From Lasiodiplodia sp. COLG20 (Eukaryota; Ascomycota; Dothideomycetes; Botryosphaeriales; Botryosphaeriaceae), in assembly GCA_009801085.1 (NCBI GenBank), contig VNWV01000008.1, positions 1,984,001 to 2,048,000 of the forward strand: a DNA stretch of 64,000 bases, written 5' to 3'. Positions 12,201 through 24,664 of the stretch are shown one piece after another. Position 1 is the first letter of the stretch; the number at the start of each line of letters is the position of its first letter. Below the pieces are notes generated by a model that saw only the letters and a list, made by a program, of their open reading frames with translations, had not been told where the DNA came from and did no database searches. The position numbers and the translations under genes were made by a program.

Positions 12201-15200
12201 TCTCCTCGACATTGCCAACCAGTACATTGAGGGATTGAAGGCGAATGAGTTTGCCGTCATGACCAGTCTCATCGAGGAGTACCAAGCTGTCGAGTACCAG
12301 TTCTCTTTCCGCCAGAACAGGGACGAAGAGGTTGTTCTTAAGCTGAGGGACTCGCAGAAGGATGACCTGGTCCCTATTGTCTACACTGTTCTCTCCCACA
12401 CCAGGGTTCAGTCCAAGAACAACCTTCTCCTTGCCATTCTGGATTCCTACAAGCCCAACAAGCCTGGTGTCGGAAACGTGGCCAAGTACTTGAAGGAGCC
12501 CCTCCGCAAGCTGACCGAGCTCGAGTCGAGGGCCACCGCGAAGGTCGCCATCAAGGCCCGTGAGGTCTTGATCCAGTGCGCTATGCCTTCTCTTGAGGAG
12601 CGTACCTCTCAGATGGAGCACATCCTCCGCTCCGCCGTCATCGAGTCCAAGTACGGCGAGAGTGGCTGGGACCACCGTGAGCCCGATTTCGATATTATTA
12701 AGGAGGTTGTCGACTCGAAGTACACCGTCTTCGATGTCCTGCCCACCTTCTTTGCTCACCAAGACCCTTACGTCGCTCTGGCTGCCCTTGAAGTCTACAC
12801 GCGCCGCGCATACCGTGCGTACCAGCTCAAGCAGATCGATTACCACATCGAGACTGAGGCTCCCTACGTTCTCTCTTGGGACTTTGCTCTTCGCAAGGTT
12901 GGCGAGTCCGAATTCGGCCTTCCGGTCGAGTCTTCGCACCCGTCCACGCCCTCGACCCCAAGCACTGACCAGAGTTCGTTCTTCGGCAAGCGCATCCACT
13001 CCATCAGCGATATGAGCTACCTGCGCCGCGGCACCGAGGGCGAGCCTACCCGCAAGGGTGCGGTTGTGCCCATCCACTTCCTGGAGGATGCCGAGGAGTA
13101 CTTGATGCGTGCTCTTGAGGCTTTCCCTGTCGTCGGTACCAGCACGAAGAGGCCTTCCAACGCCAACGCCGGCGGTCTGATTGCTGATCTTGCTGGCAAG
13201 CGCAAGCCGGCCCCCAAGCTCGAGAGCGACGACGAGCTTACCGCTGTCTGCAACGTTGCTGTCATGGACGCTGAGAGCTTTGATGACCGCGAGATCTTGG
13301 ATCGCATTACTCCTATCGTCAACGAGTACAAGGATGAGCTTCTGGCCAGGCGTGTCCGCCGTGTCACGTTCATCTGCGGTCACAAGGACGGCACTTACCC
13401 CGGCTACTACACATTCAGAGGCCCGGCCTATGAAGAGGACGCCAGCATCCGTCACATTGAACCTGCCCTTGCTTTCCAGCTCGAGCTTGGACGTCTGAAC
13501 AAGTTCAACATCAAGCCCGTTTTCACTGAGAACCGCAACATCCACATCTACGAGGCTGTTGGCAAGGGTGCGGAGAACGACAAGAGGTACTTCACGCGTG
13601 CTGTCGTCCGCCCTGGCCGTCTCCGGGAAGGCATCCCCACCGCTGAGTTCATGATCTCCGAGGCCGACAGGCTCATGAACGACATCCTGGATGCTCTTGA
13701 GATCATCGGCAACAACGGTTCCGACATGAACCACATCTTCATCAACTTCTCCACCGTCTTCCCCCTGCAGCCCCAGGATGTCCAAGAAGCCCTCGCCAGC
13801 TTCCTCGACAGGTTTGGTCGTCGTGCCTGGAGGCTCCGTGTCACCGGTGCGGAGATCCGCATCATCTGCACCGACGAGCACGGCGAGCCCTACCCTCTGC
13901 GCGTGGTCATCACCAACACTGCTGGCTACGTCGTCGACGTCGAGCTCTACGCCGAGAAGAAGTCTGAGAAGGGTGGCCAGTGGCTCTTCCACAGCATTGG
14001 CGGTACCACCAAGATCGGCGCCATGCACTTGCGTCCCGTCTCCACTCCATACCCCACCAAGGGTGCGCTCCAGCCCAAGCGCTACAAGGCCCACATCATG
14101 GGCACTCAATACGTCTACGATTTCCCTGAGCTTTTCAGGCAGGCTATTGAGAACAGCTGGCACGCTTCCTGCGCCAAGAACCAGGCACTCAAGGAGAAGC
14201 AGCCCGTAAAGGGAGAGTGCATCGAGTACAACGAGCTTGTCCTCGACGACAACGACAACCTGGCCGAGGTCAACCGCGAGCCGGGTGCCAACACCATTGG
14301 TATGGTCGGTTGGATCGTCACGGCCAAGACTCCCGAGTACCCCAAGGGCCGTAGGTTCATCATCATCTCCAACGACATCACCTTCAAGATCGGTTCGTTC
14401 GGCCCTGCGGAAGACAAGTTCTTCCACAAGTGCTCCGAGCTTGCCCGCAAGCTTGGCATTCCTCGCATCTACTTGTCTGCCAACTCCGGTGCTCGCATCG
14501 GTATGGCTGAGGAGCTGATCCCGCACTTCTCGGTTGCCTGGAACGACCCTGCCAACCCTGAGAAGGGCTTCAAGTACCTCTACATCACTGAGGAGAAGAA
14601 GAAGCACTTCGACGAGGGCGACAGGCGCGAAGTCATCACCGAGGAGATCGAGGAGGATGGCGAGATCAGGCACAAGATCACGACCATCATCGGTGCTGAG
14701 GATGGTCTTGGTGTCGAGTGTCTGCGTGGCTCCGGTCTCATCGCTGGTGAGACGTCCAGGGCCTACGAAGACATTTTCACCATCACCCTGGTCACTTGCC
14801 GTTCCGTTGGTATCGGTGCTTACCTCGTCCGTCTTGGCCAGCGTGCCATCCAGATTGAGGGCCAGCCCATCATCCTCACTGGTGCTCCCGCTATCAACAA
14901 GCTGCTCGGTCGCGAGGTCTACACTTCCAACCTGCAGCTCGGTGGCACTCAGATCATGTACAAGAACGGTGTCTCGCACATGACTGCCTCGGATGACTTC
15001 GAGGGTGTTTCCAAGATTGTCAACTGGCTGTCTTACGTCCCAGCCAGCAAGGGTCAGCCCGTCCCGCTGTCCCCTACTGCCGAGCACTGGGACCGCGACA
15101 TTACCTATTACCCGCCGCAGAAGCAGCCCTACGACGTCAGGTGGCTCATTGCCGGTAAGGAGGACGAGGAGGGCTACCTCTCCGGTCTCTTTGACCGTGG

Positions 15201-16320
15201 CTCCTTCGAGGAGTCTCTCGGCGGCTGGGCCAAGACCGTCGTCGTTGGTCGTGCCCGCCTCGGCGGCCTCCCTGTTGGTGTCATTGGTGTCGAGACCCGC
15301 GCCGTTGAGAACGTCATCCCTGCCGATCCCGCCAACCCCGACTCCATCGAGCAGGTCACCTCGGAGGCTGGTGGTGTCTGGTACCCCAACTCGGCTTTCA
15401 AGACTGCCCAGGCCATCAAGGACTTCAACAACGGTGAACAGCTTCCGCTGTTCATCCTTGCCAACTGGCGTGGTTTCTCTGGTGGCCAGCGTGACATGTT
15501 TAACGAGGTGCTCAAGTACGGTTCGTTCATTGTCGACGCTCTTGTCAAGTACGAGCAGCCCATCTTCGTCTACATTCCTCCGTTCGGCGAGCTCCGTGGT
15601 GGTTCGTGGGTCGTCGTGGACCCGACCATCAACTCCAAGTACATGGAGATGTACGCCGACGAGGACTCTCGTGGCGGTGTCCTCGAGCCCGAGGGTATCG
15701 TCGGTATCAAGTTCCGCAAGGACCGCCAGCTCGAGACGATGGCGCGCCTGGATCCGGTGTACGGCGAGCTCAAGCGCAAGATTGCCGACAGGAGCCTGTC
15801 CAAGGAGGAGCAGCAGAAGGTCAAGGCGGAGATGACGGAGCGCGAGCAGCTCCTGCTGCCCGTCTACGGCCAGATCTCGCTGCAGTTCGCCGACCTGCAC
15901 GACCGCGCCGGCCGCATGGCTGCCAAGGGCACCATCCGCATGCCGCTCCGCTGGCAGAACGCCCGCCGGTTCTTCTACTGGCGCCTGCGCCGCCGCATCA
16001 ACGAGGAGTACATCCTCAAGAGGCTGTCCGTGTCCGACTCGGGCGCCATCAGCCGCCATGAGGCTCTCGCCCAGCTACAGGCTTGGTCCGGCGTCGAGGA
16101 CTTCGAGAACAACGACCAAGCGGTCGCCGAGTGGATCGAGACCAATCGCAAGGAGGTCGCCGCCAAGGTCGAGAACCTCGCGCGCGAGACGACCGCTTTC
16201 CAGGTTGCCGAGCTGCTCAGGAAGGATAAGGAGGCTGGTATCAAGGGTGTGTTGGCCGCGTTGGAGACGCTGCCGACGAGCGAGAAGGAGGAGCTTCTGA
16301 AGAAGCTGGCCAGCACATAA
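9260..16320 (+). CDS. ACC1: acetyl-CoA carboxylase, cytosolic multidomain
   Basis: ATP- and biotin-dependent carboxylation of acetyl-CoA to malonyl-CoA, the committed step of fatty acid synthesis and the malonyl source for elongases and polyketide synthases. Five exons (9260-9332, 9416-9493, 9545-9564, 9616-9786, 9838-16320) encode 2,274 residues, the usual fungal length; four small introns sit in the first 115 codons and the rest is uninterrupted. Domains in order: biotin carboxylase (about 45-560; ATP-grasp loop E-G-G-G-G-K-G at 250-256), biotinyl domain with E-V-M-K-M and biotin-acceptor Lys730, the long ACC central region, then carboxyltransferase (G-G-T-Q-I-M near 1816, [11 protein letters not shown] near 1992). 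All key motifs are intact. Start chosen at the ATG after a CAAAC context. GC-biased codon use leaves a 1,845-codon antisense frame, which I regard as an artefact. Confidence 0.98.
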
Positions 16321-18571
16321 ATTGCGTCTGAGGAGAGAGAAGTGGTAAATCACTGGCATGCTGTATACTTATTGCTACGGAAGAGTGGGGGTTCTGTTCG
16401 GCGCTGGCGGTACACTGGGTTTCAGCATTTGATGTGTTCATGATACATGGTTTCTCTAATTTCTTTAGTTATCGCGTTCCGTTCGTCTTCAGCAAAGGTT
16501 TATGAGTCTTTTTGCTATGAGCTAAAAACATACACATAGATGTGGTTAATAAAAAGGCAATGAAATTACGTTTCCAAAACTGTGTTCAGTTTAACCTATC
16601 GTGACATCGTTCGACACTTCCGTGAGGTCCTCGTGCTTTCTTAGTAATTTGGATTCCTCAGCCATGCCCTGCTTCCAGATTCACATGCATTCATACGCAT
16701 CAACGTACGACAACCGGTCAGCCAAAGGACGCCCTTCTCCCCACCACCACCGCCTCCTGAGTGGGGAGGGGTCTCGGCCATAGATTTGTAGGGAATAGCG
16801 TGATGTGGTGATGTGGACGGGCATGTGCGGGGAATTCTGCCCATCCTTCCCTTTTCGTTCTCCTAATCTGCAGGTCTCTGTGCCACATCAACATTGACAG
16901 ATAAAGCTCCTTCAACGCTTATCGCCCTTCCCCAAGTCCGATGCTGACTTGGCATTCAGCCATTGACGGGATTATACGGGGCCGGACCCATTGGCGCGTA
17001 CCTTCATACGATGAAACAGAAGGTGGAGACAGCAGGATGTGATATTTTTGATATTTTTCTTTTTAGGTCTCACATTCGGTCGACGCGCGCGCGGGGTGAT
17101 GTCGGTGGGATCTTTCGTGTCGAAAATCCACAATTCCATGGAGCGGTCGAGACCGGACCCGCTTCATGCAGGTCACATTTTTGGCTTGCCGCATTTCCCC
17201 GCCCCACGCCCAAAGAGGAGCATGTGCAGAATGCACAACATCTCAGCGAATGCTCGATTGGCTCTCGGGATCTCCGTGTGGTGTCGCATGGCGTGCATGA
17301 ACAGGTCGAAGCAGGGGCTGTATCCGGACGACTGGCAGCCATGGCTGACAGCTCGTCCCCGTCCATGGACCGTTGGCAGGCCCCTTGTCGCTTTTTAACT
17401 CGTGTGGCTGGAGACAAGAACTGCGGTCCCTGCATGGCGGCACGGCGGCACAGCAGACCTGCGGCCATGGCGGCGGCAGCGGCTCGCGCGCGCGACATGG
17501 GGGCGCGTAAGCTAGCAGGATTCAACGAAAATATTTTTTTTTTTTTGGCTTTCCCCCCTTGAACTGACCGGTCGCGCACAAATAGGGTTGGGTGGGTGGA
17601 GATGTCCATCCAGGCTGGTGGAGGGAGCGAGGGGAAAGTGTGATGGGGTCATGTTGCACCGGAACGGCCTTCGGTGCGCGCATTCTTTTATTGGAAAAGA
17701 GAGCGAAGCGGGGGGTCCTTTCTGGAATCGGGCAACTCTGCTTCCCGCCGGCTGGCGCGGGAGCGCATTGCGGCACGGATGCACTGCCGCTGCAGCCAGC
17801 CCATTGGATGGCGTCATGAGGAGCTTGGCTGACCTTCTTGTCCATATAAGTAACGGAGAGTGTGCTAAGGTTCCTGCTTGCTGAGCCACGTTTGTCTTTC
17901 TGCCTCCTTCCCGACACACTCCGGCACGATAAGGAAGCACCGCTTATACCCGGCAAGCGACATCAGCAACCTCTAAAGGGCGGACCCTTAGGGTTTGAAC
18001 TTCGATGGCGCTGCGGTCGCCATCAACGCCGCGAGCAACGGACCCTCCGACTTCAGAACGGCCGACGGCCACAGCGGGTCGCAAGAGACGTTGATCTCCC
18101 CGTCACGGCACCCTGGTCAGGCAATTGAACCCGATTCCTGGATGCATGTCCGGATATATGCTTCAACAACCTGTGTAGGAAGTGTAGCACCCTCGGCGAA
18201 ACAAAAGCCCCTCAAATTTTCTGCAGCCCACTGTTCGAGGTCGATTTAGCCGGGAAAGATAGCAGCGGTCGCGATGGCCGTGGCTTCCTAAACGGTGAAT
18301 GACCGGCGGCGATTTCTCCAACTCCATCCCTGACTTCACTTCTCTCTCACCTTCTCGTTGGACGACATATCCCCACCGCAAGCATTGTCGCTATTCAACC
18401 TTTCATCCGCGAGGCGTCATCGCTAGCATAACCCATTTATGCTCTCTTCATACAATCAACAAACTGGTAACCACGACACCGGAAGACCGCCCACGCCAGC
18501 TTCCAAGAAAGCCGGTCCCGCTCGTCGAACTCGGGAAGCACCTTTCTCTGTTCAGGAATAAGGCTTACATC
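16321..18571. other. intergenic, nothing recognised
   Basis: ACC1 3' flank (AT-rich to about 16600), then GC-rich sequence with mutually overlapping open frames on both strands at 16963-17609 that lack any family signal. A T tract at about 17532-17545 is followed by a C run. The last part should contain the promoter and leader of the gene at 18572. Confidence 0.4.
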
Positions 18572-19989
18572 ATGCCTCGCCCTGGAGGCAGCTTGGGCTG
18601 CTGCCGTTCGGCCTGCGGAGAGGATCGCGACACTCAATCAATCCAAATATACGAGTGCCGTGCGAGGAACAAACGGGATTCTGGCCTAGGCATTGCCTGC
18701 AGCTCCGGCGAGACGCCAACTGCGGCTGCCGTTGAACTGATCAATTACGAAGACAACGACGACGACGACGATGGTTCCAGCGGCGACGACGAGGGCGACG
18801 GAGGCGAGGCGAGAAGTTCGATGCGGGTGTCCTTGCCCCGGAGAACGCGGCGCGACTCGCTGCTCCCGGCCGACGACGACGACGAGAAGGACGACGACGA
18901 TGATGCTACCGCCGATGCCGACGACGAGATGGACCCGCGGCGCCAGCAGAAACACGAGCAGTTCGCCCGCGACCTGATCGCGGCCGAGTACCAGGCCAGT
19001 CGCAAACCGGCGCCGGCGCCAGTCGACTCGGGTGGTCCGTTTGAGGATGGCCCCGAGGCAAGCTTCGACTGGCACAGGCAAGGGTTCTCGCGCTGGTGGC
19101 GTGGCGATGACTCGGACAGCGATTCTGACCCGGGTACAGTGATCAGGCTTCCGCCGACGAACCGTCCCCGTTTGCATCATCATCACCATCATCATCCGCA
19201 GCATCAGCACCAACCTCGCCCACACCCTTCTTGCGCGGCGGGAACGCCAGCAACAGCAATGACAATAAGAATGTTGATGGGCATGTGAGTAACCCATCCG
19301 GGAGTACAGTTAGTCTCGGAAAATCGTGCGGAAACGGCGGCGGTAGGGGCAGAGAAGGTACCATGGAGGTGAGGGGACGCCCAGAACCTCCACCAACGGT
19401 AAAGAAATGGTATGAGGAAGAAGCACGACCGAGAAACTCAACCACAACGTATCATGGCCATCGGTACACCGCCACAAATCCCCCCTCTCAGCACCCAACG
19501 ATTCCTCCACGGCCGTATCCCCCGATGCTGCATCCACCGAATCTCCCGATTCCATTTCCACCGTACATGCTGGTAGTACCTCCACCTTACACGCCGATGG
19601 TTCCTTCACCGTATCCCCCGATGAGGCCTCCACCATGGACTCCTCCACCTCGATACCACGCCACGAATTGTCCACACCAGAACACTACAACCTATCCATA
19701 TCAGAACACGACGAATCGTCCACAACAGCAAAGCACTGCGAATCATTCACAACAGCGAAGCATTATGAATGATGTTGACTGTCTCAACACAAGCTTTGTC
19801 TCGACTTCAAACGCTCACGCTTCAGTCAACTCAGACCAGCCTGTACCCAGGTCCGGCACAGATATTCCTCCTGCTTCCTTGCAGTCTCATCGTGTTCAAG
19901 CCAACGACTTGGTGAAATGCAACGACGACGAGTGCGATTTCAACCGCATAACAACATCGAGTGGCTGTTTTTGCTCAGGGCTCCGTTGA
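18572..19989 (+). CDS. hypothetical acidic, proline-rich protein (uncertain intron)
   Basis: Not a family I recognise. The first part (from the ATG at 18572) is low complexity: Asp/Glu tracts at about 18748-18800 and 18868-18930, a basic R-R-T-R-R-D-S patch and an S-D-S-D-S-D run near 19115. The second part, in another frame to 19989, is rich in proline and tyrosine (many P-P-x-P repeats), then Asn/Gln-rich, and ends with four cysteines. Removing a 68-base GTACAG...CGCAG segment (19134-19201) fuses the frames into about 449 residues; a frameshift or two separate genes are alternatives. The unspliced frame encodes a histidine run there, which I doubt is real. Such composition suggests a disordered, possibly nuclear, protein. 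The opposite strand is also open, so coding status is moderate. Confidence 0.4.
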
Positions 19990-20709
19990 GGGCGAAGACG
20001 CTGGGATTGGCTGCGTCTGGCTGAGACTTATCAGCGTTACAGACCCTTGCCGCGGCAGGTTATGGATCTGCATTGGTCAAACGCAGGTGTCTTTTGGGTG
20101 TGGTGTTTTCAACTGGCTTCTGTTGTTGATGACGGGTTAGTGCGGGCAAGGACAATGAGAGAGTGAGACGGCATCTTGGTTTCGTGGACAATTGGCGTCT
20201 TCGTCTGGATATTGCTGAGATTCTACATGTGCGTGCTTTTCGTGGGACGCAGAAGGATTAGATATTCTGCGCACCCATGAACTGCGCCTCCGTAGCTAAT
20301 ATGGAGAAGGAGTCCACGCGGTCAGCTACGCAAGAGTTAAGTTAGCCTGTGTATTCGTGTAGGCCGTATCGGGCAAGCGAAATGAACGAGTGATTTCGGA
20401 ACAGGAAACAAAGCAATGACCATGAGACGGATCAAAGAAGCCAATATATCGATAAGATCGGGGCCGAAAGTCGGTAGATCCCGAGTTGCCCGTGCTTCCA
20501 ATAGACCATCCATTGTTGCCAAGAAGAAGGGTATCATTTGTTTTCCGAGAACCATTAGACGTCCAACCGGGAATCCTCAATGCCTGCGTTTGCGTTGGCG
20601 TATTATGTCAGGTACGTTTGTTACCAGACGGACGATAACCTTTTCGCGCCGGGCTTTCCGCAGCAACCTTATTTCACATAACCTCGACGTCGATGCTTAG
20701 CCGCCTCCT
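19990..20709. other. intergenic, convergent gene ends
   Basis: Space between the 3' ends of the plus-strand unknown and the minus-strand calycin-like gene. Nothing coding or repetitive is recognised. Confidence 0.45.
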
Positions 20710-21336
20710 TTAATCCTTCCGCGAGCTATCCATCTTGACCTCAAACAAGTCGCCAGCCAATTTCCGCACGTCCTCGTCCTCGACACGCGCCAGCGCCTCC
20801 TTGATCGCCTCGACGGTCCGCGGCCTCAAGCCGTCCGAATGCCGGCTGTACAAGTCGAGTCCGGCGGGCGTAAACAGCGTCTTCGCGAAATACGTGACGA
20901 CCCACTGCCTCTCGCCGGGCGATTGCACCTGCGCGCCGCCGGCGGCGCTGTCCCCGTCCTCGTCACCGCAGCCGAGGGCCTCCCAGCGGCTGCTGGCGAT
21001 GACGAGCCAGCCCTTGCCGCGCCAGTCCCAGGCCCAGCCGGCGCAGTCGGCGGCGGGCGTGTCGACGCCGTGCACGGATTTGACCTTGTCGGAGCCGTCC
21101 AGCGCCTGGTACTCGACCAGGTCGTCGATCTTGGCGCCGTCGGGCAGGGCCGTGTAGGTGATGGTGACGTTGCGCTTCGACCGCCACATGGGCAGCGTGC
21201 TGTGCGTGACGTGCCATTTGCCCTGCAGCCAGGCGGTCGCGGGAGGCGGCTGCGTGGGCTTGGTGCCCGTCGTGGTGGTGGTGATGGGAGGGTGGAGCGT
21301 GATGGCGGGCGGTGCTGCTTCGTTGCTGTCGGACAT
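20710..21336 (-). CDS. calycin/lipocalin-like protein
   Basis: A single-exon 208-residue protein. After a Pro/Thr-rich, probably disordered N-terminus (residues 1-35) comes W-L-Q-G-K-W-H-V, the Gly-x-Trp signature that opens the first strand of lipocalin-type beta barrels. Alternating hydrophobic strands follow (V-T-I-T-Y, W-A-W-D-W, G-W-L-V-I-A-S-S), then W-V-V-T-Y-F-A-K and a C-terminal helix. There is no signal peptide, so a cytosolic small-molecule-binding or catalytic calycin is likely; the ligand cannot be told. A Gly/Asp-rich insertion around residues 122-140 looks like a surface loop. Assignment rests on motif shape, not on a clear homologue, so the name is tentative; that it is coding is well supported by length and composition. 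Confidence 0.65.
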   Translation of the reverse strand: MSDSNEAAPPAITLHPPITTTTTGTKPTQPPPATAWLQGKWHVTHSTLPMWRSKRNVTITYTALPDGAKIDDLVEYQALDGSDKVKSVHGVDTPAADCAGWAWDWRGKGWLVIASSRWEALGCGDEDGDSAAGGAQVQSPGERQWVVTYFAKTLFTPAGLDLYSRHSDGLRPRTVEAIKEALARVEDEDVRKLAGDLFEVKMDSSRKD

Positions 21337-22039
21337 GGCTGTGTGGGGACTGCTTAAAGCGGTAAATGGAAGAGTGGAGCAGGATCCGACGTGGCGGGTG
21401 GGCTCGAGCGGGCTTGTGGAATGTGGAATCGTATTTCTGGAAGAGCAGGCGGTTTTCTATCAAATGGTTATACGGGCTGATGGAGTTGGTACGAGCAAGG
21501 CTGGGGCTGGGGCCACAGGATCGATGACGCCAGGCGCAGGGGCTGCGGAGAGGCTTGGTGTGCGGTGCTGGCGGGCGACGCGGCTGGCGGGCGCACGGGG
21601 CCGGTGATTCGCGGCGGGTTTTCTTCTGGAAGACGGGGCCTCGGTGAAGCCTCACCTGCGACAGGGCCGTTTTGCCTCTGCCACAACGCAAGTGTCATGC
21701 TCCGGCGAGCATTGGCGGCTTCCCGCCGGCCACTCAGGGTTCCGGCTCGTGGCTCGGCGGCGACATGTTGAGCATGGGCGGTGGCCGCGGCGCTGACGAC
21801 GCGCCCAAGCTAGGCTGCGTAAGGCCCCATCCACGGGGCAGTGCAGACAAAAATATAGCAGCCCACAACTGAGTAAGACATCCACCTGGCCACCGCGTGC
21901 TTCAGTTTAAAGACCCTTTCCTCTGGCCTCCCGTTCACTTCTGTCCGTTCGTATTATTTTTCCGCTAGCCTCTCGAGCTCCCGCCACTCGCTGTTTGCCT
22001 TCCCACCAGCTCTTCGCTTGCCGCCTGCCTAATCGGAAC
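21337..22039. promoter_or_regulatory. divergent spacer between calycin-like and PLC-like genes
   Basis: About 700 bases between two divergently transcribed start codons, so it must carry both promoters. The 130 bases before 22040 are pyrimidine-rich on the plus strand, typical of a fungal leader. No specific operator motif is recognised. Confidence 0.45.
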
Positions 22040-23164
22040 ATGATGATGTTCAGAAACCTCGCCCGCGCGGCATCTGTCCTGCCTCTGCTCTCTCTCTCGG
22101 CCTCGGCCCAAACCGCCTGCAACAATGCGGAATCGCTATGCGACAAGTCTTACGGCAACGTCACGCTCCTGGGAGCCCACGACAGCGCCTTTCTCTCCGA
22201 CTCGACCACCAGCTACTCTACTTCGGGCAACCAGTACTACAACTCAACCGTCCAGCTCAGCGCCGGCGTGCGCCTCCTGACCGCCCAAGTCCACCACTAC
22301 ACGGACGACAACGCCGACGAATGGCATCTCTGCCACAGCTCGTGCACCCTGCTCGACGCCGGCAAGCTCTCCGACTGGCTCTCCGAGATCAAGACCTGGA
22401 TGGACGCCAACACCAACGAGGTCGTCACCATCCTGCTGGTCAACTCGGATGACGCTTCTGCCTCGGTCCTGGCCTCTGAATTCAGCACCTCCGGCATTGA
22501 CGACTACGCCTACACTCCGGACTCGACCACCGAGGCGCCCTCGGAGTGGCCCACCCTGCGCGAGATGATCTCCAACAACACCCGCCTGGTCACCTTCATC
22601 GCCTCGCTCGACGCCTCCACCAACACGGCCGCCCCCTACCTGCTCGACGAGTTCACCTTCCTCTACGAAAACTCGTACGACAACACCTCGCCGTCCAACT
22701 ACAGCTGCTCGCCCGACCGCCCTACCTCGCTCAAGGGCCAGACGCAGACCGCCGCCGAGGGTGACCGCCTCTTCCTCATGAACCACTTCCTGTACTCGAC
22801 CTCGGCCTTCGGCATCGAGAGCCCCAACACCACCTACCTCGACACGACCAACTCGGCCAACACCACCGGCGCCACCGGCTCGCTCGGCGCCGCCGCCGCC
22901 GAATGCAGCACCACCTACGGCAAGGCCCCCTGGGCCGTGCTCGTCGACTTCTTCAACGTCGGCCCCGCCATCGACACCGTCGACAACCTCAACGGCGTGT
23001 CCGGCTCCACCACCGGCCGCACCACCGTCAGCACTGCCAAGGTGACCGAGAGCAACGACCCCACCAGCAGCAGCTCCGCCGGCGCCGCGAGCTTCGGGTC
23101 GCCGCGGAACAGTGCTGCCGCTGCTGCCGTCGCCGGCCTGGTCGTTGCCATCATGGCGTTGTAA
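22040..23164 (+). CDS. secreted GPI-type PLC-like phosphodiesterase
   Basis: A 374-residue, intron-free protein of the PLC-like phosphodiesterase (PI-PLC X-type TIM barrel) superfamily. The start is the first of three consecutive ATGs; an N-terminal hydrophobic segment ending A-S-A-Q is a good signal peptide. G-A-H-D-S at about residue 45 carries the first catalytic histidine and W-H-L-C-H-S-S-C near residue 95 can supply the second. The middle has several N-x-S/T glycosylation sequons. The C-terminus is a Ser/Ala/Gly-rich stretch followed by a hydrophobic tail ending V-A-I-M-A-L, the pattern of a GPI-anchor signal, so the enzyme is expected at the plasma membrane or wall. Substrate unknown; fungal members are often annotated as phospholipase C-like but their activity is mostly untested. 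Confidence 0.85.
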   Translation: MMMFRNLARAASVLPLLSLSASAQTACNNAESLCDKSYGNVTLLGAHDSAFLSDSTTSYSTSGNQYYNSTVQLSAGVRLLTAQVHHYTDDNADEWHLCHSSCTLLDAGKLSDWLSEIKTWMDANTNEVVTILLVNSDDASASVLASEFSTSGIDDYAYTPDSTTEAPSEWPTLREMISNNTRLVTFIASLDASTNTAAPYLLDEFTFLYENSYDNTSPSNYSCSPDRPTSLKGQTQTAAEGDRLFLMNHFLYSTSAFGIESPNTTYLDTTNSANTTGATGSLGAAAAECSTTYGKAPWAVLVDFFNVGPAIDTVDNLNGVSGSTTGRTTVSTAKVTESNDPTSSSSAGAASFGSPRNSAAAAAVAGLVVAIMAL

Positions 23165-24664
23165 ATTACTTCAAGGAGTCCTCTCCCTTCATCTTCCTAC
23201 GGGAAGTTTCTTCAAAGGTGTTTTGAGTTCACGCTTTTTTATTATTTTTTTGACGGTTACGAGGTCACGACACTCCTTTCTTTATCTTTGGTTGGTTTGT
23301 ACTTCACATCGTACTTCGCATCTTCTGTTGGATGTTACGAGAAGCGAGGCCCCTGGTCTATGCATAGCCTACGGCGTTTAGGATTTTTGGGATAATTCTC
23401 TCCAGCATAGCGTAGATCAGGCAAAATTGGTTGCAAAATAGGGAGGAAGTTTGATATCAGCGAAGCGAGTAGAGCCAAGGTTGAATACCCAAATGAATTC
23501 ATTCAAAGAGATCATCAAGAAAACGCGTGCATGTCACGAAGAAAGTGAGAATATGTCATGGTATGAAGTGCATCTGACCATGCAGCTGACCAGCCAAGTC
23601 AGCGTGCCTACGCGTCCTCAGCCTGCGCCATCCGCGCAATCTTCACAAATTGCGCACCTCAGACCCTGACTTCATTAAACACGTCGGCGAACAGTCTACA
23701 TCTAATTTCTTCCCCGCGGTGAAATGGCGCGCTACTTTCCGCGTTGAGCTAAGCTTTTTGATTGCCCTACTGCTGCAGTCATGGCACGTCGATCAAACGC
23801 GCATCGTGCAACTGCCGAAAAAGAGGGACCCACCCGCCCACTCCGCTTCAGACATGCGGGGATCACACGTTACACAATGTACGACAGGAAGCGTGTCGAT
23901 AATAGCGGGGAAATTAGACAGGCGTGCGTTGCTCGAGCACAGAAAATGACAAAAGAAGAGAAAGTCGAGGATATCTACAAGCGGAGAAGATGCATAGACT
24001 CTTGAGTGTTAGTATTGTAGCACTCTCTACCAGGTAAAATAATTGTAGCTAATTAAGGACAAATTATTTACATGTAGGAATGCCTCGGCTGGCGTAGACC
24101 AACGATGCTACCTACAGAGTAGATACACTTGCGTAGTTTTTTAGATATAGAAGAGCCTTAAAATCCAAAGCACGTCTCTTAGAAAGCTCCTTTTGTGCCT
24201 CGGGTTCAGTCAGCATTACTTATAGACAGCAAACCGTAGCATAGTGCTGTAATGAATTTCAGCTGTTAGTTACGGATCGAGTTTCTAAGAAACAACAGTA
24301 GCAAAACGAACATTTTAAACCGATTTTTAAGACTAATGTAAGAAGTTGATAGGAACAAACTTATGAAAGCAGGGAAAATGTTCTCCTGTTTGACAGGGTC
24401 AATGGGAGGATGATATGACGTTCTGCGCGGCATGTGTTTGTGAGCGCGCAGTCAACACCACGCTAACCAAACTCGGCGATCACCATTTCAGGCACATTCG
24501 CCGGGTAACGCTCGCGCGCCCAAGGCGCAGCAGCGACCGCCCAGAATTGGGCCCGACGCCCCATTCTCCTCCGGTCGCATCATCATCATCTCACTGCAAC
24601 AACCTCCGCACGCAACCCGCCCACGGGACCCGACCGACGCATCTACACACACAACGAGCGAGAC
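23165..24664. other. intergenic with AT-rich centre
   Basis: 3' flank of the PLC-like gene, then about 24000-24420 distinctly AT-rich, then a GC-richer promoter for the next gene. No exon chain, repeat end or RNA gene is recognised. Confidence 0.45.

Noticed and set aside
10522..16059. 1,845-codon open frame antisense to ACC1
   Set aside because: The sense gene has every ACC motif and full length. GC-ending codons in the sense frame remove stops from this antisense frame; its product is a Val/Leu/Asp-rich string without motif.
16963..17609. Opposing frames of 199 and 179 codons
   Set aside because: Mutual overlap on opposite strands, low-complexity products, no family signal.
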